A stretch of 64,000 nt of DNA from Molossus alvarezi (lineage: Eukaryota > Chordata > Mammalia > Chiroptera > Molossidae): positions 17,501-81,500 of the forward strand of contig JBAWUJ010000096.1 of assembly GCA_037176705.1 (NCBI GenBank), written 5' to 3'. Of the stretch, positions 25,380-37,707 are shown one piece after another. The position numbers and the translations under genes are program-made. The stretch's first letter is position 1. Each line of letters begins with the position of its first letter. The notes under the pieces were generated by a model. The model was not told where the DNA came from. It was given only the letters and a program-made list of their open reading frames with translations, and ran no database searches.

Positions 25380-28300
25380 GCAATAAATAAGTACATGTCA
25401 ATTATCACCTTAAATGTGAATAGTATGAATACTCGGATAAAAAGACACAGAGTTGATGACTGAATAAGGAAGCATGACTCACATATATGTTGTTTACAAG
25501 AGACCCACCTCACAACAAAAGATCACATAGGTTGAAAGTGAAGGGATGGAAAAAGTCTTTCAAGCAAACAGAAAGGAAAAAGAAGCTGGGATAGCAATAC
25601 TCATATCTGATCAAATAGATTTCAAAATGAAGGCCATATCTAGAGACAAAGAAGGGCCACTTCATAATATTGAAAGGATCTATCCCACAGAAAATATAAC
25701 CTTGGTAAACATAGATGCACCCAATATAGGACCACCAACATATATATTAAAAATCTTCTGGAGGACTTCAAAGGAGAAATTGACAACAATACAATCATAG
25801 CAGGGGACTTTAACACCCCACTGACATCACTGGGTAGATCCTCTAAACAAAAAATTAGCAAGGAAGCAGAGACTCTAAATAAAGCACTACAACAAATTGA
25901 TTTAATAGATATCTACAAAGAATTACACCCCAAAACTAGAAAATTCACATTCTTCTCAAGTGCGTACATTCTTCTCAAGTGCATACATTCTTCTCACGTG
26001 CGCATTGGACATTCTCAAAGATAGACCACATGTTAGGACACAAACTAAGTCTCTACAAGTTCAAGAAGATTGAAATAATATCAAGCATTTTCTCAGATCA
26101 CAATAACATGAAACCAGAAATCAATTGCAAAAAGAACATGAAGATATTTGAACACATGAAGGCTAAATAGCATGATATTGAACAATGAATATGTTACTGA
26201 GAAGATCAAGGAAGTAATTAAAACTTCCTGGAAACCAATGAAAATGAACACACAACACAATATCTATGGGATGTAGTGAAAGCAGTTCTAAGAGGGAAGT
26301 TCATAGCACCACAGGCCTACCTCAAAAAAGAAGCTGGATAGATGGACCATTAGATAAACTCACCAAGAAACAGAGAAAAGCCAAATACACAAAATCAGAA
26401 ATGAAAGAGAAGTAACAACTGACACCACAGAAATACAAATGATCATTAACAAATGTTTTGAACAATTATAGGGCAACAAATTCGACAATCCAAGAGAAAT
26501 GAACAAATTTCTAGAAACACATAGTCTCCCAAAACTGGACAAAAAACAGATAGAAAACTTGAACAGACCAATACCAACTAAAAAAATTGAAGAGTAATCA
26601 AGACTCTCCCAGCAAAAAAAAGCCCAGGTCTAGAGGGCTTCACGGGGTAGTTTTACCAAACATTCAAAAAAAAACCTAACACCTATTCTCAAACTATTTC
26701 AAAAAATTTAAAAAGGAGGAAGACTTCCAAACTCATTTTATGAGGTCAGCATAATTCTAATTCCAAAACCAAAAAAAGACACTACAAAGAAAGAAAACTA
26801 CAGGCCAATATTCCTAATAAACATAGGTGCCAAAATTCTGAACAAAATACTAGCAAATCAAATCCAGCAATACATCAAATAAATTATTTACCATGACCAA
26901 GTGAGATTCATCACAGGGATGCTAGGCTGGTACAATATTTGCAGATGCTGAAAAAGCATTTGACAAAATCCAGCACCCATTTCTGATAAAAATGCTCAGC
27001 AATCTAGGAATAGAGGAATCATATCTCAACATAATAAAGGCCATATATGAAAGACCTACAGCCAACATCATACTCAATGGGCAGAAACTAAAAGAATTTC
27101 CCTTAAGAACAGGAACAAGACAGGAATGCCCACTTTCACCACTCTTATTTAACATAGTACTGCAAGTCTTAGCCACAGCAATCAGACATGAAAAAAAAAT
27201 GACAGGGATCCAAACTGGTAAGGAGGATGTAAAACTGTCATTATTCACAGATGACATGATATTATACAGAGAAAACTCTAAAGACTTCATCAAAAATTTA
27301 CTAGACTTAATAAATGAATTTGAAAAAGTAGCAGGATAAATATTAATGTCAAGATGTCATTCTTATACACCAATGATGAACTCACAGAAAGAGAAACTAA
27401 AAAAAAAAACTCATTTATCATTGCAGCAACAAAATTAAGATGCCTAGGAATAAACTTAACCAAAAAAGTAAAGGACCTATTTGTAGAAAACTACAAGACA
27501 TTGAAAAAAGAAATGGAGGAAGATATAAAAAAGAAGGGGAAGCACATACATTGCTCATGCATTGGAAGAATTAACATCCTTAAAATATCCATACTACCCA
27601 AAGCAATCTATAAATTCAATGCAATCCCCATCAAAATAACAACAAGATATTTCACAGAACTAGAACAAATAATCCAAAAGTTTATATGGAACCAAAAAAG
27701 ACCCCAAGTAACCACAGCAATCTTGAAATAGAAGGACAAAGTAGGTGGGACCACAATACTGAATATCAGGTTATACAACAAAGCTAGTGTAATCAAAACA
27801 GCCTGGTAATAGCATAAGAACAGGCATATAGATCAATGGAACAGAACAGAGAATTCAGAAATTGACCCATGACATTATGCTCAATTAATATTTGACAAAG
27901 GAGGCAAGAGCATACGGTGGAGTAAAGACAGTCTGTTTAATAAATGGTGTTAGAAAAATTGGCCAGCTACATGCAAAAAACATGAAACTACACCATCAAC
28001 TTATACCATACACAAGAATAAACTCAAAATGAATAAAAGACTTAAATGTGAATCGTGAATCCATAAAAATTCTAGAATTAAATGTAGACAACAAAATAGA
28101 AGAATTTTCACTGATACATCACCTAAGGCAACAGAAAGAAAGAAAAAAATGAACACATGGGACTACATCAAACTGAAAAGCTTCTGCACAGTAAACAAAA
28201 CAACCGTCAAAATGGAAAGGGAACTCACAGTATGGGAGATCATAATCACCAATGACACATCAGATAAAGGTTTAATTTCCATACAACTCAACAAAAGGAA

Positions 28301-28925
28301 GGCAAAGAATCCAATTACAAATGGGTAGAAGATCTAAATAGACACCTCTTCAAAAAGGACGTACAAGTGGCCAGGAGACACATGAAGAAATGCTCAACAT
28401 TACTAATCATCAGAGAGTAAAACAACTGTGAGATATCACCTCACACCTGTCAGAATGGCTGCCATCAATAAATCATCAAACAACAAGTGCTGGTGATGGT
28501 GTGGAGAAAAGGGGACTCTAGTACACTGTTGGTGGAATGCAGACTGGTGCAGCCACTATGGAAAACAATATGGTGTTTTCTCAAAAAATTAAAAATTAAA
28601 TTGCCATTTGACCTAGTGATCTCACTTCTAGGAATATATCCTAAGAAGCCTGAAACACCAATCAGAAAGAATATATGTACCTCTATGTTTGTAGTAGCAC
28701 TTTTTACAATTGCTAAGATCTGTAAACAGCCCAAGTGTCCATCAATAGACGAGTGGATAAAAAAAGGTGTGGTACATATATACAATGAAATACTATGCAG
28801 CTGTAAGAAAGATCTCTTATCCTTTGAGATGACATGGAGGGAACTCGAGAATGTTATGCTAAGCAAAATAAGCCAATCAGAGAAAGACAAATACTACATG
28901 ATCTCACTTATTTGTGGCATATAAT
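25380..28925 (+). pseudogene. L1-3 ORF2, broken
   Basis: Endonuclease pieces (25546-25800, 25979-26170) show AGVAILIS-like and SKIDHMLGHK segments. RT (26992-27339) keeps [17 protein letters not shown] and an FTDDMILY variant of the catalytic site, in which threonine replaces alanine and the two aspartates remain. Further frames at 27354-27731 and 28487-28924 cover the thumb and C-terminal region. Many stops and shifts separate them. A deletion at about 26935 removes the segment before motif A. Confidence 0.87.
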
Positions 28926-29199
28926 GAACAGGGTGGGCTGATGAAAGAAATAGACCCAGAGACGTAGAAAGGAGTATGGTTCAGACTGACAAACCTCAGA
29001 ATATGGGGGCGGGGTGATGGATGAGATGAACCAAAAAACATATTTATGTATGCATAACCAATGGATATGGACAACAATGCTAGGGTGGTGGGGGGCAGAA
29101 TGAGGAAAAGGGTGTTTAGGGGGGGGAAGAGGAAACATCTGTAACAAAAATAAATTAATAAAAATTGGAAGAGAAAAATTTAAAGAAAAAAGAAGTAAG

Positions 29200-29385
29200 G
29201 TACATAGTAACAAACCTCAGAAGAGGGGGTGGGGGGAGGGAAGAGATAAACTGCAGAACTTATATGCATGTATGCATAACCAAGGAACACAGACAACAAG
29301 CCTTGGGACAAAGTGGGTGAGGATAGGGAGAAGGGTGTCAATGGTGAAAAAAGGAGAAACATCTATAACAAAAATAAATTAATAG
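29200..29385 (+). mobile_element. L1-4: isolated L1 3' UTR end
   Basis: CAAACCTCAGAAGAGGGGGTG through AACATCTATAACAAAAATAAATTAATAG repeats the 3' terminus already present at 28970-29160. It is a severely 5'-truncated insertion or a duplicated 3' end. The L1-5 5' module begins at its last base. Confidence 0.85.
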
Positions 29386-29939
29386 AGATGGTGGGGCACG
29401 ACTGGAGGAAGGGTGAGTGTGTGAGAGAGTGAGCGAGTGTGTGAGAAAGTATGAGTGGATGTGAAGGTGGATGACCAAACCGAGTGATACAGAGACGCGG
29501 AGCAGAAAGTTCCTGTGCTGTGGACAGGAGCAGAACAGGGGGCTTCTCCTGATGCCTCGGGGAGGTCCCACCATGTTGGAAGATCCTGAGTCTTCCCTGG
29601 GAGGGGGCAGTGGGAGTGGCTAGGGCCCAGCAACCTGAGCCCACAAGCGCACCTGACACCATCAGAGCAGTGGACACTATGTGTCAACACAGGCTGGTGC
29701 ACAGTAGTGGAGCTCCCAAGGTGCCAGTCACAAAAGCAGCGGACAGCCCAGAGCCCAGCACCATCCCCCATAGTAGCAGCCTGATCAGAGTCCAGATATA
29801 CCCCCAGCAACAGAGGCTGGGGAGCAGAAATCCATCCCCAGGCACCTGGGGATCCACAGAGGCCTGTGCAGTCCAGTAGCTCACAAGTGCAGTGGGAAGC
29901 CATACCCCGAGAGAGACCTGTGTGATCCCCCTGCCTGCC

Positions 29940-30130
29940 CTCAGGAACTGCAGGGTGCAGGGTCACCATAGAGGCCTGCACAACCCAGCAGGGACTGTAC
30001 CATCCAGTTACCTGTGGGATCTGTGGGGTGCTGAAGCACCAGAGAGACCTGTGCCACCCAGCAGAGACTGCATGATCTAGTTACCCATGGGACCTGCAGG
30101 GTGCAGGAACACCAGAAGGCATGTGCGACC
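29940..30130 (+). repeat. L1-5 5' tandem monomers, about 73 bp
   Basis: Two full units and one partial unit of the CTGTGGGGTGCTGAAGCACCAGAG...GACCCAGCAG type, matching 23545-23880. They end just before GGCAGAGTGAATAGAAGCTAC, the first block common to all L1 copies here. Confidence 0.85.
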
Positions 30131-30777
30131 CAACTGCACACAAGATAGGCTTAGAGGATGTGAAAAAGGAGGCAGAGTGAATAGAAGCTACACAGATGAT
30201 CTCTCAGGACCAAAAGAAAATTACAACTAAATTAAAGACAAATCCTTGGGAAAAAGCAACAGAAAAGCATCAGGACAGGACCATATAATTACCAGGGACA
30301 CTGGTACGATCTGCAAAGGCATGAGAGGGTGGCGGGCTGGGAGCCCATGGACAGCAGCAGTCTTAGCTGTGAGCAAAGTCCTTGAAGAATAAATACCAAG
30401 CCTGCTCCACAGCCCAGAGAGCCAGAACAGAGAGCTAAAATAGCCACAGCCACTCACCTGGGGGCTATGGCAGTGGGAGGGCACACTGGGCTGGAACTCT
30501 GTGGGGACACCAGGAATTTGGAGTTTTTCAGCCTTTCCCAGGTGAGGAAAAAAAATAAAAATTGAGGCTCATTAACAACCAGCATCTATCCCACCCTCTG
30601 GAAATGGTGTCCTCTTAGGCAAAACACCAGGACTACATTTCAAGGCACTGAGTAACTGAGACTACTAGCCACCAGAAAAAGGCTCATCCAAACCCAGTAC
30701 AGAAAGTCACAAACAGCAGAATACCAACACACACAGGGAAAATGTGGCATGCTCCAAAACCCACTGAGAGAGCCGAA

Positions 30778-31631
30778 ATGGTGAAACAAAAAAACAAATT
30801 TCAAATCAAATTCAAATTAAAAAAATAAAAAATAAAAAAACAAGAAAACGCTATCAAAGATGAGATCAATGAAATGCAGCTAAGCAAATTATCAGAGGTA
30901 GAGTTCAAAGCCATAATCTTGAGGAAGCTCAACAGCATGAGTAAGGACATCAGCACTGTGAGTATAGATATAGAAACATTGAAAACCAACCAAGTGGAAA
31001 TGAAGAATGACATAGCAGAAATTAATAACACATTGGAAGGACTAAACAGCAGAGTATAGGAAGCTGAGGACTGGATCAGTGAACAAGAAGAAAAGGTAGA
31101 AAAAATCAACCAATCAGAAAACCAAAAGGAAAATATAATTAAAAAACAGGAAGATAGCTTAAGAGAACTGTGGGACAACTAGAAACATAACATTCGCATT
31201 ATAGGAATCCCCAAAGAGGGAAAAATGGGCAAGGGTTAGAAAATATATTTGAAGAAATAATGACTGAAAACTTTCCTAACTTGGTGAAGGAAGAAGGCAT
31301 TCAAGTTCAAGAAGCACAGAGAGCCCCAAGTAAGAAGAACTCAAACAGGCCCACACCAAGACACATAGTAATCAAACTGCCAAAAATTAAACACAAAGAG
31401 AGAATCCTAAAGGCAGCAAGAGATAAGCAACAGGTTAACTACAAAGAACACCCCATAACGCTCTCAGATGACTTCTCAACAGAAACAATACAGGCCAGAA
31501 GGGAATGGCATGAGGTAATCAATGTCATGAAAAACAAGGATCTGAATCCAAGACTACTGTATCCAGCACAGCTATCATTCAAAATAGAAGGTCAAGACAA
31601 AAGGGGGGGGGGGGCTAAAGGAATATATTAA
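30778..31631 (+). pseudogene. L1-5 ORF1, broken
   Basis: The expected ATG (ATGGTGAAACAAAAAAAC at 30778) meets a stop after 16 codons in an A-rich stretch. The coiled coil is open at 30874-31059 (KLSEVEFKAIILRKLNSM, VEMKNDIAEINNTLEGL). The RNA-binding and C-terminal domains are open at 31260-31631, with NFPNLVKEEGIQVQEAQRAP, RPTPRHIVIKLPK, KERILKAARDK and QARREWHEV. A G-homopolymer at about 31603-31613 alters the C-terminal tail. Confidence 0.87.
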
Positions 31632-31718
31632 CAACAAACCAGCACTGCAAGATATGCAAAAAGGACTGCTATAATTAGTAGAAGAAATAGAAACAAAAAT
31701 AGAATCACACTAAACAAA

Positions 31719-34700
31719 AATGGCAATAAATAAGTACATATCAATTATCACCTTAAACGTGAGTGGTTTGAATACTCCAATAAAAGTACACAGAGTAGCT
31801 GACTGGATAAGAAAGCACGACTCACTATATGTTGCTTACAAGAGACCCACCTCACAACAAAAGACTCACATAGGTTGAAAGTGAAGGGATGGAAAAAAAT
31901 CTTTCAAACAAACAAAAAGCAAAACATAGCTGGGGTAGCAATACTCATATCTGATAAAGTAGATTTCACAATGAAAACCATAACAAGAGACAAAGAAGGC
32001 CACTACATAATATTGAAAAAATCTTTCCAACAGGAAGATATAACCTTGGTAAACATATACGCACCCAATTTAGGAGCACCAACATATATTAAAAACCTTT
32101 TGGAGGACCTCAAAGGAGAAATTGACAACAATACAATCATAGCAGGGGACTTCGACACCCCACTGACATCACTGGATAGATCTTCCAGACAAAAATTTAA
32201 CAAGGAAACACAGACACTGAATGAAGCACTAGATCAAATGGATTTAATAGATATCTACACAGAATTATACCCCAAAACTAGAGAATTCACATTCTTCTCA
32301 AGTGTACATGGGACATTCTCAAAGATAGACCACATGTTAGGACACAAACTAAGTTTCTCCAAGTTCAAGAAGATTGAAATCATGTCAAGCATCTTCTCAG
32401 ATCACAATGGCATGCAACTAAAAATCAACTGCAACAAGAACATGCAAAGACATTTGAAAACATGGAGGCTAAATAGCATGTTATTAAACAATGAATGGGT
32501 TACCATGGAGATCAAGAAGGAAATTAAAAACTTTTTGTAACCCAATTAAAATTAACACACAACAACACAAAATGTATGGAATGCAGTGAAAGCAGTTCTG
32601 AGAGAGAAGTTCATAGCACTACAGGCCTACCTTAAGAAGCAAAAAAAAAATTTCTAACCTCACAACTTAACTAGTAAGTAAACAAAAAGAAAACCCCAAA
32701 ACAAGTAGAAGGAAGGAAATAATAAAGATCAGAGCAGAAATAAATGACATAGAGAACAAAAAAACAATTCAACGAATCGATGAAACAAAGAGGTGGTTTT
32801 TCAAAAAGATAAACAAGATAGATGGACCATTAGATAGATTCACCAAGGAACAGAAAAAACGCAAATACACAAAATCAGGAATGAAAGAGGAGAAATAATA
32901 ACTGACACCACAAAAATACAACGGGTTGTTAACAAATATTATGAACAATTACATGGCAAAAAATTAGGCAATCTTAAGCGAAATGAACCAATTTCTAGAA
33001 ACACATAGTTTCCAAAAACTGAACTGGGAAGAGATAGAAAACTTGAACAGACCAATAATAACTAAGGAAATTGAAGATGTAATCAAAACTCTCCCAACAA
33101 ACAAAAGCCCAGGCCTAGACGGCTTCACAAGAAAATTTTACTGAACATTCAAAGAAGAACTAATACCCATTCTCCTCAAACTATTTCAAAAAATTCAAGA
33201 AGAAGAAAGACTTCCAAACTTGTTTTATGAGGCCAGTATAATTTGAATTCTACAACCAGAAAAAGACACTACAAAGAAAGAAAACTATGGACATATCCCT
33301 GATGAACATAGATGCCAAAATCCTGAACAAAATACTAGAAAATCAAATTCAGAAATACATCAAAAATAATTATTCACCATGACCAAGTGAGATTCACCCC
33401 AGGGATGCAAGGCTGGTACAATATTCACAAATCAATAAATGTGATACACCACATAAACAAAATGAAAGATAAAAATCATATGATCATATCAATAGAAGCT
33501 AAAAAAGCATTTGACAAAATCCAGCACCCATTTCTGATAAAAACATTCAGCAATCTGGGAATAGAGGGATCATATCTTGATGTAATAAAAGCCATATATG
33601 AAAGACCTACAGCCAACATCATACTCAATGAGCAAAAATTAAAAGCATTTCCCTTAAGAACAAGAACAAGGCAAGGATGCCCACTTTTGCCACTCTTATT
33701 TAACATAGTACTGGAAGTCTTAGCCACCACAATCAGACAGGAAGAAAAAATAAAAGGGATCAAAATTGGAAAGAAGGAAGTGAAACTGTCATTTTTGAGA
33801 GATGACATGATACTATACGTAAAAAACCCCAAAGACTCCATCAAAAATTTACTAGACTTAATAAATGAATTTGGAAAAGTAGCAGGATACAAAATTAACA
33901 TCAAGAAATCAATGGCATTCTTATACACCAATGATGAACTCACAGAAAGAGAAACTAAGAAAACAATCCCATCTACCATTGCAGAAAAAAAAATTAAGAT
34001 ACCTAGGAATAAACTTAACCAAAGAAATAAAGGACCTCTTCACAGAAAACTACAAGTCATTGAAAAAAGAAATAGAGAAAGATATAAAAAAAAAGTGGAA
34101 GCACATACCTTGTTCATGGATTGGAAGAATTAACATCATTAAAATGTCCATACTACCCAAAGCAATCTATAGATTCAATGCAATGCAATCCCCATCAAAA
34201 TACCAATAACATACTTCACAGAACTAGAACAAATACTTCAAAATTTCATATGGAAACAAAAAAGACCTCAAATAGGCACAGCAATCTTGAAAAAGAAGAA
34301 CAAAGTAGAAGGGAATCACATTACCAGATTTCAGGTTATACTACAAAGGCACTATAATCAAAACAGCTTGGTACTGGCACAAGAACAGACATATAGACAA
34401 GTAGAAGAGAACAGAGAACCCAGAAATGGACCCAAGGCAATATGCTCAATTAATATTTGACAAAGGTGACAAGAGCATACGGTGGAGTAAAGACAGCCTC
34501 TTTAATAAATGGTGTTGAGAAAATTGGACAGCTACATGCAAAACAATGAAACTAGACCATCCACTTACACCCTACACAAGAATAAACTCAAAATGGATAA
34601 AAGACTTAAATGTGACTCATGAATTCATAAAAATCCTAGAAGAAACAGTAGGCAACACAATTTCAGACATCATACACAGCAGAATTTTCACTGACACATC

Positions 34701-35180
34701 ACCTAAGGCAATAGAAACAAAGAGAAAAATGAACACATGGGACTACATCAAACTAAAAAGCTTCTGCACAGCAAAAGATAAAATCATTAAAGTGGAAAGG
34801 CTACCCACTGTATGGGAGGGCATAATTGCCAATGATATATCAGATAAGGGGTTAATTTCCAATATAGAGAGAGTGCTTATACAACTCAACAAAAGGAAGA
34901 CAAAGAACCCAATTAAAAAATGGACAGAGGAACTAAATACACACCTTTCCAAACAGAACATACAAATGGCTAAGAGACATATGAAGAAATGCTCAACATC
35001 ACTAATCATCAGAGAGATGCAAACTAAAACAATAATGAGGTATTACCTCACAGATGTCAGAATGGCCACCATCAACAAATCATCAAACAAGTGTTGGCGA
35101 GGGTGTGGAGAAAAGGGGAATCCAGTGCACTTCTGGTGGGAATGCAGACTGGTGCAGCCACTATGGAAAACACTATGATG
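31719..35180 (+). pseudogene. L1-5 ORF2, broken but all domains present
   Basis: The start ATGGCAATAAATAAG at 31719 is shared with L1-1. A long endonuclease frame (31875-32540) shows VNIYAPN, an AGDFDTPL site where the family usually has asparagine in place of the second aspartate, SKIDHMLGH and SDHNGM. RT (33387 onward) has [12 protein letters not shown], but the catalytic site reads FLRDDM in place of FADDM. The last frame (34546-35178) contains the C-terminal zinc-like motif CWRGC...H...C (C-x3-C-x7-H-x4-C). Stops and shifts between frames prevent a full protein. Confidence 0.88.
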
Positions 35181-35825
35181 TTTCCTCAAAAAATTAAAAA
35201 TTGAATTGCCATTTGACCCAGTGATCCCACTTCTAGGAATATACCCTAAGAAGCCTGAAACACCAATCAGAAAGAATATATGTGGCCCCATTTTGTAGCA
35301 GCACTATTTACAAAACTAAGATCTGGAAACAGCCCAAGTGTCCATCAGTAGACAAATGGATATGTAGCTGTGCTACATATACACAATGGAGTACTACGCA
35401 GCTATAAGAAAGAAAGATCTCTTATCCTTTGAAATGACATCGAGGGACCTGGAAAATATTATCCTAAGTGAAACAAGCCAAGCAGAGAAAGACAAGTATC
35501 AAATGATCTCACTTATTTTTGTAATATAATGAACATAACAGTTTGAGGGTTGGGGTAGTCCCAGAGACGTGGAAGTGGGGTACAGACTGACAATCCCCAG
35601 AAGAGGGAGTGGTGGGGGAGAGATAAACCACAGAACTCATATGCATGTATGCATGAACAAAGGTCATGTCCAACAAACCTGGGGACAGGGTGGGGAGGGT
35701 GGGGGAAGGGAGAATCAGTGGGGGGAAAGGTGAAACATCTGTAACAAAATTAAATTAATTTTTAAAAAGAAGCAAAAAATAAATAAATTAATTAATTAAT
35801 AAAAACAATTTTTTAAAAAGAAAGA

Positions 35826-35870
35826 AAATGAAGAGGATCAGGAGAAAGTGAAGAGAACTAAGAAAACAAG
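35826..35870 (+). repeat. Single polypurine minisatellite unit
   Basis: GAAAATGAAGAGGATCAGGA followed by GAAAGTGAAGAGAAC is one unit of the 9.1-kb and 19.7-kb arrays. It lies between the tail of L1-5 and ERV-1. Confidence 0.65.
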
Positions 35871-35947
35871 AAAAACTGCCCTAGAAGCTTTATCGAGCCA
35901 GTACTAACCTGATTGCTGGACTTCTATCCCTCTGTGCCTCAGTCTCC

Positions 35948-36418
35948 CAGTGCTGTTTTCTCTGTGCTCAAAACAACACCAGACAAGGCTCCACCAAGTT
36001 CCAGCACTGTGGACAAGCACCCTTTGAAGATCTAGAGGTAGACTTCTCAGAAATAGGACCCAGTAGAAAAAATAAATATCTCCTGGTTTTTATCTGTACT
36101 TTCTCTGGCTGGGTTGAAGCTTACCCCACACAAACTAAAAAGGCAAGAGAAGTAACCAAAGCTCTACTGAGAGACATCATCCTGAGATATGAAATGCCAT
36201 TGACTATAGGATCAGACAATGACCCAGACTTTGTAGCAGAAATAGTGCAGCCAGTAGCTAAAACTCTAGGCATCCAATGGAATTTGCACATGGCCTACCA
36301 CCCCCAGAGCTCAGGGAAAGTAGAATGCATGAATCAGACACTTAAGATGCCCATGGCAAAACTATGTCAAGAAACCAATGTGCCCTGGACTGATTTACTA
36401 GCCCTAGCTCTCCTGTGA
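35948..36418 (+). pseudogene. ERV-1 integrase core fragment
   Basis: One open frame reads through the end of the zinc-binding region (CCFLC) into the catalytic core. The three acidic residues are all present: EVDF, SDNDP and GKVECMN, with 35 residues between the second D and the E. This is the D,D-35-E triad of retroviral integrases. A TGA at 36416 ends the frame before the C-terminal DNA-binding domain is complete. Integrase would insert viral DNA into the host genome, but this fragment has no start and no pol partner. Confidence 0.85.
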
Positions 36419-36573
36419 GTACATTGTACCACCCAGGCAAAGATAGGGTTCTCCCCCTTTTTAAATTTTATATGGAAGACCTCCCCCACTGATTAAATTC
36501 AAAGTGGATATAAAAGAACTGGGAAATTTGGAAATCCAAAAACAACTACAAGGACTAATAAAAACCATTCTTT

Positions 36574-36825
36574 TTTTTTTATTCTCACCCAAGGACACTG
36601 TTGCATTGATCTTCAGATAGAGCAGGAGAAAGAGAGAGAGGAAGAGAGAGAAAAAAACATTGATGTGAGAGAGACACACCAAGTGGTCACCACCCACATG
36701 TTCCCAGCCGGGGCCGGGAACAAACTGCAACCAAGGCACTCACCCTTAGCGGGAACTGAACTCGGGACTCTTCAGTCCACAGGCCAATGCTCTAATCGCT
36801 GAGCCAAACTGGCCAGGGCTGGAAG
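36574..36825 (-). mobile_element. VES-type SINE, reverse, inside ERV-1
   Basis: T-run, GAGAAAGAGAGAGAGGAAGAG tract and a head ending AACTGGCCAGGGC. AACCATTCTT is repeated on both sides (36564-36573 and 36826-36835). The SINE is therefore younger than ERV-1. Confidence 0.92.
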
Positions 36826-37189
36826 AACCATTCTTGAGGTACACAAGTGGGTAACCTATAGCATACCCATTTCCCTGGGAATAACTGTACACCCCACAGA
36901 CCAGGGGACCAAGTCTGGATAAAGACTGGAAAGGGCCTGTTTAGTTGTACTGACCACTCCCACAGCTCTCAGGGTTGCAGGTCTGATACCTCCATCCACC
37001 ACTCAGGGGTGAAGGCAGCTCACCTGCCACATGACAACCAACCTGCCTGGAGAGTGACCACCATCCAAAACAACCTCTGCAGGTCTCCCTTAAGAGGACA
37101 GCAAAACCTGCTGATCAGTCTATGGCAGGTACCTGAGGACTCCGCCAGTAGACTTGATGACCATCACCTGCTGGACTGATCCCAGCACT

Positions 37190-37560
37190 GGGCTCTGTAT
37201 CCTTAGTAGCCTTGCAGGATCAAGTAGACTCCTTACAGCAGTAGTATTACAAAATAGAAGGGGTCAGACCTGCTGATTGCTGAAAAGGGAGGAATATGCC
37301 TCTACTTAAATGAAGAATGTTGCTCTTATGTTAATCAGTCAGAAATAGTTAGAAACATGGCCCGGCAGTTAAAGAAACAAATACTGGGCATCTCAGGGAC
37401 TCCCATCAGCTGGTCCTCTCTTGATGCTTTTTACAGCATTCCAGTTTGGCCCTTGTATTCTCAACACACTAACCTGTTTCATTTCCTCTCGCTTAGAAAC
37501 AATAAAGCTCCAAATGATGCTTCAAACAAGGACCCCCAACTACTCTCCTCAATGGCAAAT
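37190..37560 (+). pseudogene. ERV-1 Env transmembrane remnant
   Basis: Short pieces in different frames show LQNRRG, in the position of the conserved immunosuppressive-like segment of class I TM proteins, then the disulfide motif CLYLNEECC (C-x6-CC). A membrane-spanning, tail-like stretch (FGPCILNTLTCFISSRL) follows further on. At least one frameshift separates the first two. There is no fusion peptide or surface subunit, so it is non-functional. Confidence 0.75.
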
Positions 37561-37707
37561 AATTCTAGTTGCTGCATCCCTCCCCTTCACTGTCCCTATT
37601 TCAGCAGGGAGCAGTCAGAGAGATTGTCGCCCCTCTTTCTCATGTGGCACTGAGGAAACTCCCTGTCCAAGATATTCTCTGTCTGCTGGGAGCAGCTTGA
37701 GAATCAA

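Larger units (their letters stand above)
23886..29165 (+). mobile_element. L1-3: long LINE-1 body, all ORFs broken
   Basis: Starts at the shared GAAGTGAATAGAAGCTACAC block and ends at ACATCTGTAACAAAAATAAATTAATAAAAA. ORF1 is represented by open pieces at 24651-24842 (coiled coil) and 24967-25149 (RNA-binding domain). ORF2 is in fragments from about 25380 to 28925. A 19-bp unit is triplicated at about 25947-26003. The copy is more mutated than L1-1 and L1-5. Confidence 0.92.
29386..35757 (+). mobile_element. L1-5: full-length LINE-1 with 5' module, ORF1, ORF2 and 3' UTR
   Basis: About 6.4 kb: a 5' module (29386-30165), ORF1 region (30778-31631), ORF2 region (31719-35180) and a 3' UTR ending ACATCTGTAACAAAATTAAATTAAT at about 35757. 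It is the least deleted copy here, yet ORF1 and ORF2 carry several stops and frameshifts. Its 5' module shares GGGTGAGTGTGTGAGAGAGTGAG with L1-3 and ends with 73-bp monomers. Confidence 0.93.
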
